A stretch of 64,000 nt of DNA from Bryobacterales bacterium (GCA_020854055.1 JADZGD010000044.1:1-64000); one strand, 5' to 3'; shown: positions 7,606 to 16,197, numbered from the stretch's first letter. Notes: generated by a model from the sequence alone, not told the origin. Program-made: numbers and translations.

Positions 7606-10122
7606 ATGAATCGACGACACTTCTGCGAAACGCTTGCCTCCCTATTCGCCTACTCACCGGCATCGGGCGAAGCTCGCGGGCAAGCGCACTTGAAAGATCA
7701 CACGCTAAATATCGACTACGCGGCCTACCTGAGCGGGCACGATCTGGTCTACCTCTCTCCGGCCGAAGACGGTTGGGAGGCGATGCCGCTTGGAAACGGC
7801 GACCTCGGAGGCATGCTGTGGAACCCCGGAGGCGATCTCTTCTGGACCCTGAATAAGTGCAATGCCTGGGACGACCGGCCCGGTTTCGAGCCTGGCAATC
7901 AGACCGATCTGGTTTCTTGCGGCGCGCTCCGATTGCGCTCACTCCCGGTCTTTGACTGGCTGTATCTTCAGGACTTCGAAGCGCGGTTGTCTCTCTACGA
8001 CGCCACAGCTCGCATGAAGTCCACGACGCCTTTCGGCGAGACTCACGTCGAGGCATTCTGCTCCGCGGCCGCGAAATGTTTCTGCTTGCGCCTCCACGAT
8101 GACCTTATTGAGCCGATAGCGCGCGAGATCGAGTTGTCGCGCCTGGGCAGCCGTTCGCTCGACTTGCTCATTACCAAGCCTGGCACTTACAGTGGCGATG
8201 CTGGTCAGCGGCTGGGCAATACCCAAGCAGGCGCTGATAGCGATGGCATCTGGATCACCCAAGAGCTGTCCCGGATCCGCTTCGCCGTCTATCTGGCAAT
8301 CGACGATTCGCAGGCTACGCGCGAGCGTAGCCATTCCCACGCCGCCATCGTTCGCACGGCAGTCGCGAACAAGGCTGACATCAGGGTCTATGCCTCGATC
8401 GTGACGTCGGAGGAGTCGCCCGACCCTCTGGCGGCGGCGCGTGAGAACGTCCTACGAGCACGAAGGCAAGGATGGCAGAAGCTTCATGCCAGACACGCCC
8501 GGGAGTGGGCCACGTTTTGGCAGAAATCCTTTCTTCACCTGCCGAATGACTACGTCGAGAACCTCTGGTATTTGTTTTTTTACCAACTGAACTCGTGTTC
8601 TCGTGGCCGCTATGCCCCATTGTTCAGTGGAGGACTCTGGCTTTGGAACCACGATGTCCGTCAGTGGGGAGGACGCTATTATCATTGGAATGAGCAGGGC
8701 GTCTATTGGCCTGTGCATGCGGCGAATCACTCGGAACTCGCCGAACCGTATTACCGCACCTACTTCCCAATGCTCGACCGCGCCCGCGCCTCGGCCCGTA
8801 GTGCCCACAATGCCGAAGGCGTCTTCTTCTCCGACATTGCCAATCGTGACGGCGAGCAGGTGGATAAGGGAGAATCGCTGACCTGCAATCTGACCCCGGG
8901 GATGCAGATCGCCCTCGATTTCTGGCGTCATTACCAATACACAAATGACGAGACCTTCCTCAAAGAGCGGGCGCTGCCTTTTCTCGAGGAGTCCGTGCGT
9001 TTCTATCTCAGTATGTTGCGGCAGGGGCCGGACGGCACTTACTACCTCCCCTCAAGCTGCGCCTACGAGACTCCGCTACCCGGCGATGAGAAGCGCCTCC
9101 GCAATGCCACCCCGGACTTGTCCAGCATCCGGGCGGGCTTTCGGGCGCTACTCGATGCCACGCACGGCCAGGGAGAACTTGCCCGCCGGTGCAAGGATGT
9201 TCTTCGGAAGTTTCCGCCGTTTGCCACGTTTGATGACCCGGCGCGGGGCGGGGAGGTCTTCGGCCGCGGCACGCTGCCCAGTGGAAGGGTGGCAACCGAT
9301 CCGGTCTTCCGCCCGGATCAATCTCCGGTCTTTCCCGCCGGTGAGGTGGGCCTGGATCACCAGAGTAGTCCTGAATTTGCCACGGCGGTCCGCACCTGGA
9401 GGTCCGGGGTGAAGGGTGAGGTTGGCATCTGGCCGGAAAGTGTGGTTGCCGCGCGATTGGGTCTGGCCGAACAGGCCGGGAACGAGTTGGAGTTCCGCGC
9501 CGATCAACTTCAGATCTTTCCGCAGGGGCTGTTTACCGACATGGGTATGCGAACCCTTCGCTTCTACGCGCACAATCAGTCCAGCGGGCCTCCCGTGCGC
9601 GGCTGGGATGCCAGACCATTGACGCACGGTGTTCGAGGCGAGGCACGCCCCCTGCCGATGCGGCCCATCACGCAGCCCTTTCTGGAAAGCGCCGGGATCT
9701 ACGCCACAACCATCGAAGAAATGCTGTTGCAAAGCTACTCCGGCCGCATTCGCGTCTTTCCGGCAGTGCCGCGAAACTGGTCCGCATCGTTCACTCTTGC
9801 TGCCGTGGGAGGCTTTCTGGTCACGGCCGAGTGCGACGCCGGCGAGGTCCTCTTCGTGCTTATCGAGAGCCGGCGCGGAGGCCAGTGCACTGTGGTCAAT
9901 CCCTGGAAGGCGCCATGGCGCATCCGGACGGTTGCAGCCACTACCCTTCGCACCGGCACTGACGCGGAACTTGTGTTCGAGACGGAAAAGTCTCAAAAAT
10001 ACCTTTTGGAGCCGTGTGACCGCCCGGTAAGCAATCTGGGGATCGCGCGCTTTGAGCGGACTCCCAACCGGGGCCCGAAGACATTTCAAAGTGTCATCCT
10101 CGGACGGATCCGCAATTTTTGA
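7606..10122 (+). CDS. Glycoside hydrolase, GH95-like (alpha-L-fucosidase/galactosidase superfamily)
   Basis: The 838-residue protein has the GH95 layout. An N-terminal beta-sandwich begins with the GH95 phrase (WEAMPLGNGDLGGMLWNPGG). A central (alpha/alpha)6 barrel contains YYHWNEQGVYWPVHAANHSE and SSCAYETPLPG, and a C-terminal sandwich contains LLQSYSGRIRVFPAVPRNW. The N-terminus MNRRHF resembles a short Tat or lipoprotein-like leader, so export is likely. Aligned by eye to the GH95 motif H-x-N-x-N-x-Q-x-N-YWP, the first Asn of the catalytic Asn pair appears replaced, so the substrate may differ from standard fucosides. The gene lies 57 bases after the TonB receptor gene. Family placement is good, the activity is inferred. 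Confidence 0.75.
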   Translation: MNRRHFCETLASLFAYSPASGEARGQAHLKDHTLNIDYAAYLSGHDLVYLSPAEDGWEAMPLGNGDLGGMLWNPGGDLFWTLNKCNAWDDRPGFEPGNQTDLVSCGALRLRSLPVFDWLYLQDFEARLSLYDATARMKSTTPFGETHVEAFCSAAAKCFCLRLHDDLIEPIAREIELSRLGSRSLDLLITKPGTYSGDAGQRLGNTQAGADSDGIWITQELSRIRFAVYLAIDDSQATRERSHSHAAIVRTAVANKADIRVYASIVTSEESPDPLAAARENVLRARRQGWQKLHARHAREWATFWQKSFLHLPNDYVENLWYLFFYQLNSCSRGRYAPLFSGGLWLWNHDVRQWGGRYYHWNEQGVYWPVHAANHSELAEPYYRTYFPMLDRARASARSAHNAEGVFFSDIANRDGEQVDKGESLTCNLTPGMQIALDFWRHYQYTNDETFLKERALPFLEESVRFYLSMLRQGPDGTYYLPSSCAYETPLPGDEKRLRNATPDLSSIRAGFRALLDATHGQGELARRCKDVLRKFPPFATFDDPARGGEVFGRGTLPSGRVATDPVFRPDQSPVFPAGEVGLDHQSSPEFATAVRTWRSGVKGEVGIWPESVVAARLGLAEQAGNELEFRADQLQIFPQGLFTDMGMRTLRFYAHNQSSGPPVRGWDARPLTHGVRGEARPLPMRPITQPFLESAGIYATTIEEMLLQSYSGRIRVFPAVPRNWSASFTLAAVGGFLVTAECDAGEVLFVLIESRRGGQCTVVNPWKAPWRIRTVAATTLRTGTDAELVFETEKSQKYLLEPCDRPVSNLGIARFERTPNRGPKTFQSVILGRIRNF

Positions 10123-10131
10123 CGAACTGAC

Positions 10132-12165
10132 ATGACGACCCGGCTTAGCAGGCGCGCCTTCCTCGGCTCTGCCGCACTCGCCACCGCGCCAGTGGCTGCG
10201 AGCTCCACGGCGTTCCCCCTCGCCTGCTTCCGCATCGGCACCGCCTGGTGGCTCACCGACGATCGCTTCGAAGACCTTCTCGCCTTCTTCCGCCGATTCC
10301 CTCACATCACCAACGAACTGGCCTTCTTCACCTCCGAAACCCACCCGCCGCTCCCCTTGGAAATTCTCCGCCAGCGCGCCGCCCGCCTCGCAAAGTTGAT
10401 GCCGCGCGCCCGCCAACTCGGCCTCAAGGCCGGCATCAACGTACTCGCCACCATCGGCCATCACGAAGAGAACCTGCCCCACTCGCTCCAAACTCCCTGG
10501 CAACGCGTCATGGACATTGATGGCAACCTCTGCCCCGGCTCCTACTGCCCCGCCCAGCCGGAACTCCTCGATTACGCCCGCCAGCTCTACACCGCCATGG
10601 CCGCCGCCGCCCCCGACTTCATCTGGCTCGATGACGACATCCGCCTCGCCGGCCACGGCAAGCTCCGCCTCACCTGCTTCTGCGACCGCTGCCTGGCCAA
10701 CTTCCACCACGAAGCCGGCCAAGCGTTCACTCGCGCTACCCTGGCCGATGCGTTTAACGGCGGCTCGCTCCAAACCCGCCTTCTCTGGCGCCGCCGCTGG
10801 CTCGAGCACAACCGCAACACTCTCAACCGCCTGTTCACCGAAATCGAAAAGGCCGCCCACGCCGTCAACCCCCGGCTCGAACTCGGCTTCATGACCGGAG
10901 ACCGTTTTTGGGAAGGATATGCCTTCGCCCGCTGGGCGCGCACTCTCGCCGGACCCAACAAAGCCCCGGTTCGCTGGCGCCCGGGAGGCGGCTTCTATTC
11001 CGATGAGAACCTGACGGGCCTGCTCGGCAAAGCCAACGACCTGGGCCGCCAGGCCGCCGTCCTGCCGCCCGAGATCACCGTCATCCAGTCCGAAATCGAA
11101 AACTTCCCCTACCAACGCCTCCGCAAAGCCGCCGTCACCACCGTTGTCGAGGCCGCCTCCGACATCGCCGCCGGCACCACCGGCACGGCCTACAACGTCC
11201 TCAACATGCGGCCCGATCCCCTCGATGAATACCTCCCACTCGCCCGCCGTATCGCCGCCGCCCGCCCCTTCCACCAGCTACTCCAGCAAACCTTTCAGCG
11301 CGCGAAAGCCGAAGGTCTCTGGCCCGCCTGGAACCAGGACCTCCAGATCGCCATCAACCCCAGTGGCGACTGGCTCGCTCCCGGCCGCCTGCCCCTGACC
11401 GAGCCCTATACCCTCGGCGAAATCGGTATCCCCATCGCATACCATTCCGCCGGACGTTCCGCCACCGCCCTTTCCCGCACCGCCCCGCTCGCTTTCACCC
11501 CGGCCGAACTCGAACAGATCTTCCGAGGTGGAGTACTGATGGATGTCGATGCCTGGCAGGCCTTAAACCAGTTAGGCCTCGCCCACTGGACAGGAGTCAC
11601 CGCCGTCAGCCATTTCGACGTGGACATGATCGAAGAACTCGACCCGCACCCGCTCAACCTCCACTACGCCGGCTGGTCCCGCGACTGCCGCCAGTCATTC
11701 TGGAAGGAGCCCGCCTGGGTTCTGCGCCCCACCACGGATCGCACCACCGTTCTCGCGCACATCCATGATTACGCCGGCCACGCCCAAGGCCCCACGATGA
11801 CCGCCTACGAAAACGAGCTCGGCGGCCGGGTCGTCGTCCAGGGCTACTACCCCTGGAGTCAGGTCCACTCCCTCGCCAAATCCTCCCAGTTGAAATCGGT
11901 CGTTGGCTGGCTCTCACGCGGAACCCTGCCGGCCGTGGTCGATTCCTACTCCCGCCTCACTCTCTGGTATCGAAACCAGGCCCTCGCCGTGCTTAACACC
12001 TCGCTCGACCCAGCCGAAGACGTCAGGATTCGCCTCAACTCCACCACCACCCGTTGGCGCCTCCGCGATCTCGATGGGGCCGACCACGCGCTCGAGCTCC
12101 AAAATGGGACTCTCCATCTGCCGAAACTCGCGCCCTGGTCCATCTCCCTGATCACAAAAGCCTGA
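10132..12165 (+). CDS. Tat-exported TIM-barrel glycosidase-like protein of unknown specificity
   Basis: The 677-residue protein opens with a clear twin-arginine signal (LSRRAFLGSAALATAPVAAS). The body shows the repeating beta/alpha pattern of a TIM barrel with FIWLDDDIRL at about 163-172, followed by CFCDRCLANFHHEAG, a phrase seen in exported beta-galactosidase-like (GH42-related) and other uncharacterised glycosidases. A C-terminal part resembles the trimerisation and beta-sandwich domains of such enzymes. It is 9 bases from the GH95-like gene and overlaps the next gene (TGATG), so it belongs to the same operon. Its coding strand is strikingly rich in C (third codon positions), unlike the gene before it. 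I cannot assign a GH family with confidence. Confidence 0.55.
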   Translation: MTTRLSRRAFLGSAALATAPVAASSTAFPLACFRIGTAWWLTDDRFEDLLAFFRRFPHITNELAFFTSETHPPLPLEILRQRAARLAKLMPRARQLGLKAGINVLATIGHHEENLPHSLQTPWQRVMDIDGNLCPGSYCPAQPELLDYARQLYTAMAAAAPDFIWLDDDIRLAGHGKLRLTCFCDRCLANFHHEAGQAFTRATLADAFNGGSLQTRLLWRRRWLEHNRNTLNRLFTEIEKAAHAVNPRLELGFMTGDRFWEGYAFARWARTLAGPNKAPVRWRPGGGFYSDENLTGLLGKANDLGRQAAVLPPEITVIQSEIENFPYQRLRKAAVTTVVEAASDIAAGTTGTAYNVLNMRPDPLDEYLPLARRIAAARPFHQLLQQTFQRAKAEGLWPAWNQDLQIAINPSGDWLAPGRLPLTEPYTLGEIGIPIAYHSAGRSATALSRTAPLAFTPAELEQIFRGGVLMDVDAWQALNQLGLAHWTGVTAVSHFDVDMIEELDPHPLNLHYAGWSRDCRQSFWKEPAWVLRPTTDRTTVLAHIHDYAGHAQGPTMTAYENELGGRVVVQGYYPWSQVHSLAKSSQLKSVVGWLSRGTLPAVVDSYSRLTLWYRNQALAVLNTSLDPAEDVRIRLNSTTTRWRLRDLDGADHALELQNGTLHLPKLAPWSISLITKA

Positions 12166-14255
12166 TGCTACCCATACTCCTTTTCATCCTCGCCGCCTTC
12201 CCACCGCTCCATCCGAGAGCCCCCTGGAAGCCCGACCGCAATCTCCCGCGCCAAAGTGTCCAGTGGATCCCGCTGCTGCGCAACCCGGAAATCCGCTTCC
12301 TGACCGAGAACCAGCTCAGCCTTACCCTCGACAAATCACCGGGAATCGCACGCCTTCACTACTACCCCGTCCGCCGCCCGGTCGAACTCACCGGCAAGCT
12401 GGACTACAACGTCCTGGCGAAGCGCACCCAGTTGCAAGACGCCGCCGCCCGCCTGAAATTTTCCCAGCCGCTCACCGAGGCCTCCTATCAATGGCTCCCG
12501 CACCGAGTCACCCGACTCTGGGAAGGCGCCGGCTCACGCATCCGCGAAGAGATCGCCGTCCACGGCAACCAGGCCGCTATCCGCCTGACGCGACTGGCCG
12601 GCGCGCCGCTCTTGGTCACTCTCGAAGCCCCGGCCCAACGTGAATTGGAAAGCGGAATCATCGTCAACAGTGCGCCCCACCAGGTCACGCTCGAAACATC
12701 AGCCATCTTTGCCATCGGCGTTGGCTACGAACCCCAGCCGCTAACCGCCCCCGAGCAGGTCTTCGAATCCGCCTACCGGACCTGGGATTACTACTTCACC
12801 GCCTTGGTACCTCGCCTCAGCACCGCCAACCAGGTCCTCGACCGCCTCTACTACTACCTGTTCTACGTCGTTCGCTCCAGCCTGTTCGACATTCCCTACG
12901 AACCCTACCAGTACCCCTACACCTGCCCCTGGAAAACCGGAGCCATCTGGCAGTGGACTTGGAATACCGGCATGAACGCCGTCACCGAGCGCTGGCTCAA
13001 TGACTCTTCCCTTGCCAAAGCCGGTACCCGTCTGATCGCCGCCAACAACGGCTCGCTCTACTTCGGCTCCTACCTCCACCCCTTCCATCCCGCCCCGCCC
13101 TGGAGCATCTTCGACTGGTACCCGGAAGTAGACGCCGCCCAGAAAAAACTCGCCGGTAAAGATTATGCCTTCCTCTCCGTCATGCCCTACTCGGTGCCCA
13201 ACGCCTTCCTGGGAATCCGCGAAGTCTACCTCATGACCGGGGACCAGTCCTTCCTCGATCAGAATCTGCCCCTCATGCACGACTACGAACAGCGCGCCCG
13301 CCAACTGGCGCCGCCCGGCTCCATCCTCACACCCTTCCCTATGATGGTCGACGAGTTTGATTACTCCCTCCGCTGGAAACCGGTGCAAAAGACCTTCACC
13401 AAGGGAGGCCAGCAGCGGGCCTTCGACGTCCCTGTGGAGATGGTGGACGTAAACTCATACCTGTACGTCCTACGCCGTATTCTCGAAGACGCCTATACTC
13501 GCCGTGGAGACCACAAAGACGCCGCCAAAATGCATGAGCTCGCCGCCCGTACCCGCCGCGAGGTGAACGCCCGTTTCTGGGATCAAGCCAAGAACTTTTA
13601 CTGTGATACTCGCTCGGACACCCACGCTTCTACCGGAGTCCGAGCCGTCAGCGGCTTCGCGCCCCTGTACGCGGGAATCGCGCCACCGGCCCAGCGCAAA
13701 GCGCTCCTCGAAGCGCTCGATAACCCGAAACTCTTCGGTGCCCCTTACCCGGTACCCTCCATTGAACTGGATCATCCCGATCTCGACGCCAACCTGCTCA
13801 CCTACGGAGGAGATTCACTGATCACTACCGGAGTCTGGACCGTAGTCAACGCTCTGGCCGCTGCTGGCGAAGATGTCCGGGCCGCTGATTACCTCGCCCG
13901 CGCCATCCGCATGATGACTGCCGAAGGTGTCAGTTCTTCCTACAGCTACAACGCGCTCACTGGTCATCCCAATCAAGCCAAGCACACCCTGGCTACCCAG
14001 TCGGCCATCGTGAATGACCTGATCGTTCGCTACATAGTCGGTCTCAACCCGGTCGAGGGGAACGCCATCGACTTCCATCCAATGGCCGCCACCATCGCCA
14101 AAGGTCGCCTCCACTACGGCCCTTTCCGCTACAAAGAACGCCACTGGATCGAAGTCGATCAAGTACCCGAAGGTTTCCGCCTCACAATCGACGGAACCGC
14201 GCGAAGTATCAACACCGCCCACCGAGTCCGCATCACGCTGCGAAACCGCGACTAA
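12165..14255 (+). CDS. Six-hairpin (alpha/alpha)6 glycosidase-like protein, MGH1/GH63-related
   Basis: The start ATG at 12165 overlaps the TGA of the previous gene, giving a 696-residue product with a signal peptide (MLPILLFILAAFPPLHPRAP). A beta-rich N-terminal third is followed by an (alpha/alpha)6 toroid with WKTGAIWQWTWNTGMNAVTE, EVYLMTGDQSFLDQNLPLM and YGGDSLITTGVWTVVNALA, the style of MGH1-like/GH63 and related trimming glycosidases. It should act in the periplasm or outside the cell on the same glycan as its neighbours. It is the last gene of the SDR-TonB-glycosidase operon; a degenerate copy of the dispersed repeat begins right after its stop codon. Fold confidence is moderate, specificity unknown. 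Confidence 0.6.
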   Translation: MLPILLFILAAFPPLHPRAPWKPDRNLPRQSVQWIPLLRNPEIRFLTENQLSLTLDKSPGIARLHYYPVRRPVELTGKLDYNVLAKRTQLQDAAARLKFSQPLTEASYQWLPHRVTRLWEGAGSRIREEIAVHGNQAAIRLTRLAGAPLLVTLEAPAQRELESGIIVNSAPHQVTLETSAIFAIGVGYEPQPLTAPEQVFESAYRTWDYYFTALVPRLSTANQVLDRLYYYLFYVVRSSLFDIPYEPYQYPYTCPWKTGAIWQWTWNTGMNAVTERWLNDSSLAKAGTRLIAANNGSLYFGSYLHPFHPAPPWSIFDWYPEVDAAQKKLAGKDYAFLSVMPYSVPNAFLGIREVYLMTGDQSFLDQNLPLMHDYEQRARQLAPPGSILTPFPMMVDEFDYSLRWKPVQKTFTKGGQQRAFDVPVEMVDVNSYLYVLRRILEDAYTRRGDHKDAAKMHELAARTRREVNARFWDQAKNFYCDTRSDTHASTGVRAVSGFAPLYAGIAPPAQRKALLEALDNPKLFGAPYPVPSIELDHPDLDANLLTYGGDSLITTGVWTVVNALAAAGEDVRAADYLARAIRMMTAEGVSSSYSYNALTGHPNQAKHTLATQSAIVNDLIVRYIVGLNPVEGNAIDFHPMAATIAKGRLHYGPFRYKERHWIEVDQVPEGFRLTIDGTARSINTAHRVRITLRNRD

Positions 14256-14256
14256 C

Positions 14257-14274
14257 GTACTCAAACACCATTTC
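14257..14274 (+). repeat. Degenerate copy B of the dispersed repeat
   Basis: GTACTCAAACACCATTTC matches the 3' half of the 33-bp repeat (copies at 132 and 15038) with a two-base deletion and one mismatch. It starts two bases after the TAA of the six-hairpin gene. Like the other copies it is at the 3' end of a gene. Confidence 0.4.
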
Positions 14275-14308
14275 CGGTGAGGCTCTACCACGCCACGGAA
14301 AATCGTCC

Positions 14309-14337
14309 TTGACTTTACACTCTGTGTAAGATATGTT
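14309..14337 (+). promoter_or_regulatory. Promoter of the PEP-CTERM gene with a palindrome in its spacer
   Basis: TTGACT (14309-14314) and TATGTT (14332-14337) are separated by exactly 17 bases. The spacer contains the perfect inverted repeat TTACAC-TCT-GTGTAA (14315-14329), a good operator candidate because a bound protein would cover both promoter elements. The start codon follows about 55 bases downstream. Confidence 0.6.
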
Positions 14338-14392
14338 GTAAAGACAAGTATCTGGATTTCTGTTTTATTGCGAGTTGAGGAAGGAAGACCAC

Positions 14393-15010
14393 GTGAGAGT
14401 GAAAGCGCTATTGTTCAGCGGTGTCCTGGCGATCGGTATTGCAACTTCCGCCAATGCTGCCATCATTTTCTCGGATGGCTTCAACAGCCTTGGTAATCTC
14501 GGCAGCTTTACTACCGTTGCCAGCGGCAGCATCGGACCGTGGACCGTTGGCGGTGGCGGTGTCGATTGGATTGGCACTTACTGGCAGCCCCAGGAAGGTA
14601 ACGCTAGTGTTGACCTCTCTCGTCTTTTGGCCGGATCGGTTTCAACCGTATTGCCGACCATCGCCGGACAATCTTACGACTTATCGTTCTATCTCTCCGG
14701 CAACAAGGCTGGCGGCAACATCATCAAGCAGATGCAGGCAAACGTTGGGGATCTGAATACGGTCTACAGCTTCAATACCACTGGTATTTCGAACTCTGCC
14801 ATGGGCTGGACTCTGATCTCGGCTACATTTCTGGCTTCGGGTAATGACACGTTGACCTTCACGTCGCTTGAAAACGGCCCATACGGACCCGCCCTGGACA
14901 ACGTCACCGTCTCCGACCACGTCAACGAATCCTCGGCCGTACCCGAACCGGCAACCTTCCTGCTCGGATTCGCAGGACTTGCCACGCTGGCCTTGTTCCG
15001 CCGGAAGTAG
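14393..15010 (+). CDS. PEP-CTERM sorted, choice-of-anchor C family protein
   Basis: The 205-residue protein starts at GTG 14393, behind AAGGAAG; a TTG at 14377 region gives a slightly longer frame without better support. A signal peptide (VKALLFSGVLAIGIATSANA) precedes a jelly-roll domain with the hallmarks of the choice-of-anchor C family (GPWTVGGGGVDWIGTYWQ, SYDLSFYLSGN, MGWTLISATF, GPALDNVTVSD). It ends with a PEP-CTERM sorting tail: VPEPATFLLGFAGLATLALF followed by RRK. Such proteins are cleaved and anchored by an exosortase, which is not encoded in this window, and usually belong to the extracellular polymer matrix. It has its own promoter. Confidence 0.88.
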   Translation: MRVKALLFSGVLAIGIATSANAAIIFSDGFNSLGNLGSFTTVASGSIGPWTVGGGGVDWIGTYWQPQEGNASVDLSRLLAGSVSTVLPTIAGQSYDLSFYLSGNKAGGNIIKQMQANVGDLNTVYSFNTTGISNSAMGWTLISATFLASGNDTLTFTSLENGPYGPALDNVTVSDHVNESSAVPEPATFLLGFAGLATLALFRRK

Positions 15011-15045
15011 TAAAACCCGTAAAACCCGTAAAACCGTAAAACCCG
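15011..15045 (+). repeat. Short tandem repeat TAAAACCCG x4
   Basis: Directly after the PEP-CTERM stop codon, TAAAACCCG occurs four times in a row; the third unit lacks one C. The last unit runs into the 33-bp dispersed repeat. The array looks like slippage at the edge of the repeat element. Confidence 0.75.
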
Positions 15046-15070
15046 GGACAGTACACTCAAACACAATTTC
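15038..15070 (+). repeat. 33-bp dispersed repeat, copy C
   Basis: This is identical over 33 bases to 132-164. It lies between the TAAAACCCG tandem array and a RAYT remnant, the arrangement expected of a REP-like element with its transposase. Confidence 0.75.
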
Positions 15071-15095
15071 CCGAGCGCTTCATCTGGATGCGCTA

Positions 15096-15337
15096 CTCCT
15101 AATGTCGGCACACGATGATGCGCGGGCATGGGCACCCTGTGGCAGGCGCCCTATCCTCCCTGCCCACGGGAAGTCGTGCGGCTTGGTTAAGTCATGCGCT
15201 ATGTTGAATTGAATCCTGTGCGGGCAGCCCAGGTTGCGCCGAAGCATCGCTGGAGCGCCACGGCGCATCAAGGGCGCGCGACGCTGAGAGCATCGTGGCG
15301 ATGCGTGAATGGGCAGCCGTTGGGGCCGGCCGAATAG
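15096..15337 (+). pseudogene. Remnant of a REP-associated tyrosine transposase (RAYT, IS200-like Y1 family)
   Basis: Reading frame 15131-15335 gives GTLWQAPYPPCPREVVRLG, an in-frame TAA at 15188, then VMRYVELNPVRAAQVAPKHR followed by WSATAH. RAYT proteins carry LWQ-x-RF-x-S-CP, RYVE-x-NPVRAGLV and WSSA-x-AH in this order, so the match is clear. In a different frame, 15096-15122 (LLMSAHDDA) resembles the catalytic C-LMPNHVHL region, but the distance between the two parts is far too short, so an internal deletion and a frameshift must have occurred. The rest of 15338-15431 shows nothing I recognise. A decayed transposase, not functional. Confidence 0.7.
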
Positions 15338-15431
15338 GCAGATCGCAGCAGAGTTGAGCAATGGCGGATCAATCTGAGGCGTCTATCCCGGTTTCCCATC
15401 GGCCGATGCTGCTGATGAGGCAGGGACGGGC

Positions 15432-16004
15432 ATGACCGGACATCCGTCTGCGGAAAATGTGGATTGGCCCAAGAATGCGATCTTCACGGTCGGGCATTCG
15501 ACGTTGCCAATGGAAGAGTTCTTGACGCTGCTCGGCGCCTATGGCATTGAGACGCTTGCCGATATCCGTACAATTCCACGCTCGAGACACAACCCGCAAT
15601 TCAACAGCGACACGCTAGGCAACACGCTGCTCACCCACAAGATCCGTTATGTGCGATTGCCCGCCCTCGGCGGTCTGCGCCACACCCGGAAATCCTCCCC
15701 CAACACCGGTTGGCGCAACGCCAGTTTTCGCGGATACGCGGATTACATGCAGACCGGCGAATTTGCTCGAGCCATCGAGGAACTCGCCGCGCTCGGCCAA
15801 GCAAGCCGGACTGCCATCATGTGCGCCGAGGCGGTGCCCTGGCGTTGCCATCGTTCGCTCGTGGCCGACGCTTTGTGCGTGCGCGGTATTCCGGTGATCG
15901 AGATCCTTTCAGCAACCAGCTACCGCGATCATAAGATGACGCCTTTTGCCCGTGTAAACGGCCTATCGATTACCTACCCGCCGGAACAATCCGCCCTACT
16001 CTAA
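15432..16004 (+). CDS. DUF488 domain-containing protein
   Basis: The 190-residue protein has the DUF488 signature: FTVGHSTLPMEEFLTLLGAY near the start, LADIRTIPRSRHNPQFN at about 43-59, YVRLPALGG, and CAEAVPWRCHRSLVADAL with the conserved Cys and RCHR near the C-terminus. Function in this family is unknown; the conserved Cys/His residues suggest a small enzyme. It is a single-gene unit between the RAYT remnant and the next gene. The start at 15432 fits the usual family length. Confidence 0.85.
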   Translation: MTGHPSAENVDWPKNAIFTVGHSTLPMEEFLTLLGAYGIETLADIRTIPRSRHNPQFNSDTLGNTLLTHKIRYVRLPALGGLRHTRKSSPNTGWRNASFRGYADYMQTGEFARAIEELAALGQASRTAIMCAEAVPWRCHRSLVADALCVRGIPVIEILSATSYRDHKMTPFARVNGLSITYPPEQSALL

Positions 16005-16169
16005 GACGTTGGGGCTCCTCCCGAACAGAGGTCTCTACGCGCGAACAGGATTTCACAGACGATTTACGCCTTTTTGCGGTAATGGCGACTGCCGCAGTTC
16101 CACCATCTTCAAATAAATAACATCAAATAAAATCAACAACATCACAAAATATTAGGAAAATACCCCTTG

Positions 16170-16197
16170 ACCTCCGGTCTACCCTGAAGCCGGAGGT
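16170..16197 (+). promoter_or_regulatory. 5'-UTR hairpin covering a Shine-Dalgarno site
   Basis: ACCTCCGG (16170-16177) pairs perfectly with CCGGAGGT (16190-16197) across a 12-base loop. The right arm contains the GGAGG that serves the ATG at 16207, so the fold would hide the ribosome binding site. The upstream 16005-16169 is AT-rich in its last part and holds no gene. Confidence 0.5.

Noticed and set aside
9148..11274. 708-codon minus-strand frame opposite the glycosidase genes
   Set aside because: It is Gly/Glu/Ala-rich, has no recognisable domain, spans two real genes antisense and arises from the C-rich codon use of the plus strand.
16167..16172. TTGACC as a -35 element before the STGPRTEEGK-family gene
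   Set aside because: No AT-rich -10 lies at a suitable distance; the sequence overlaps the hairpin arm.
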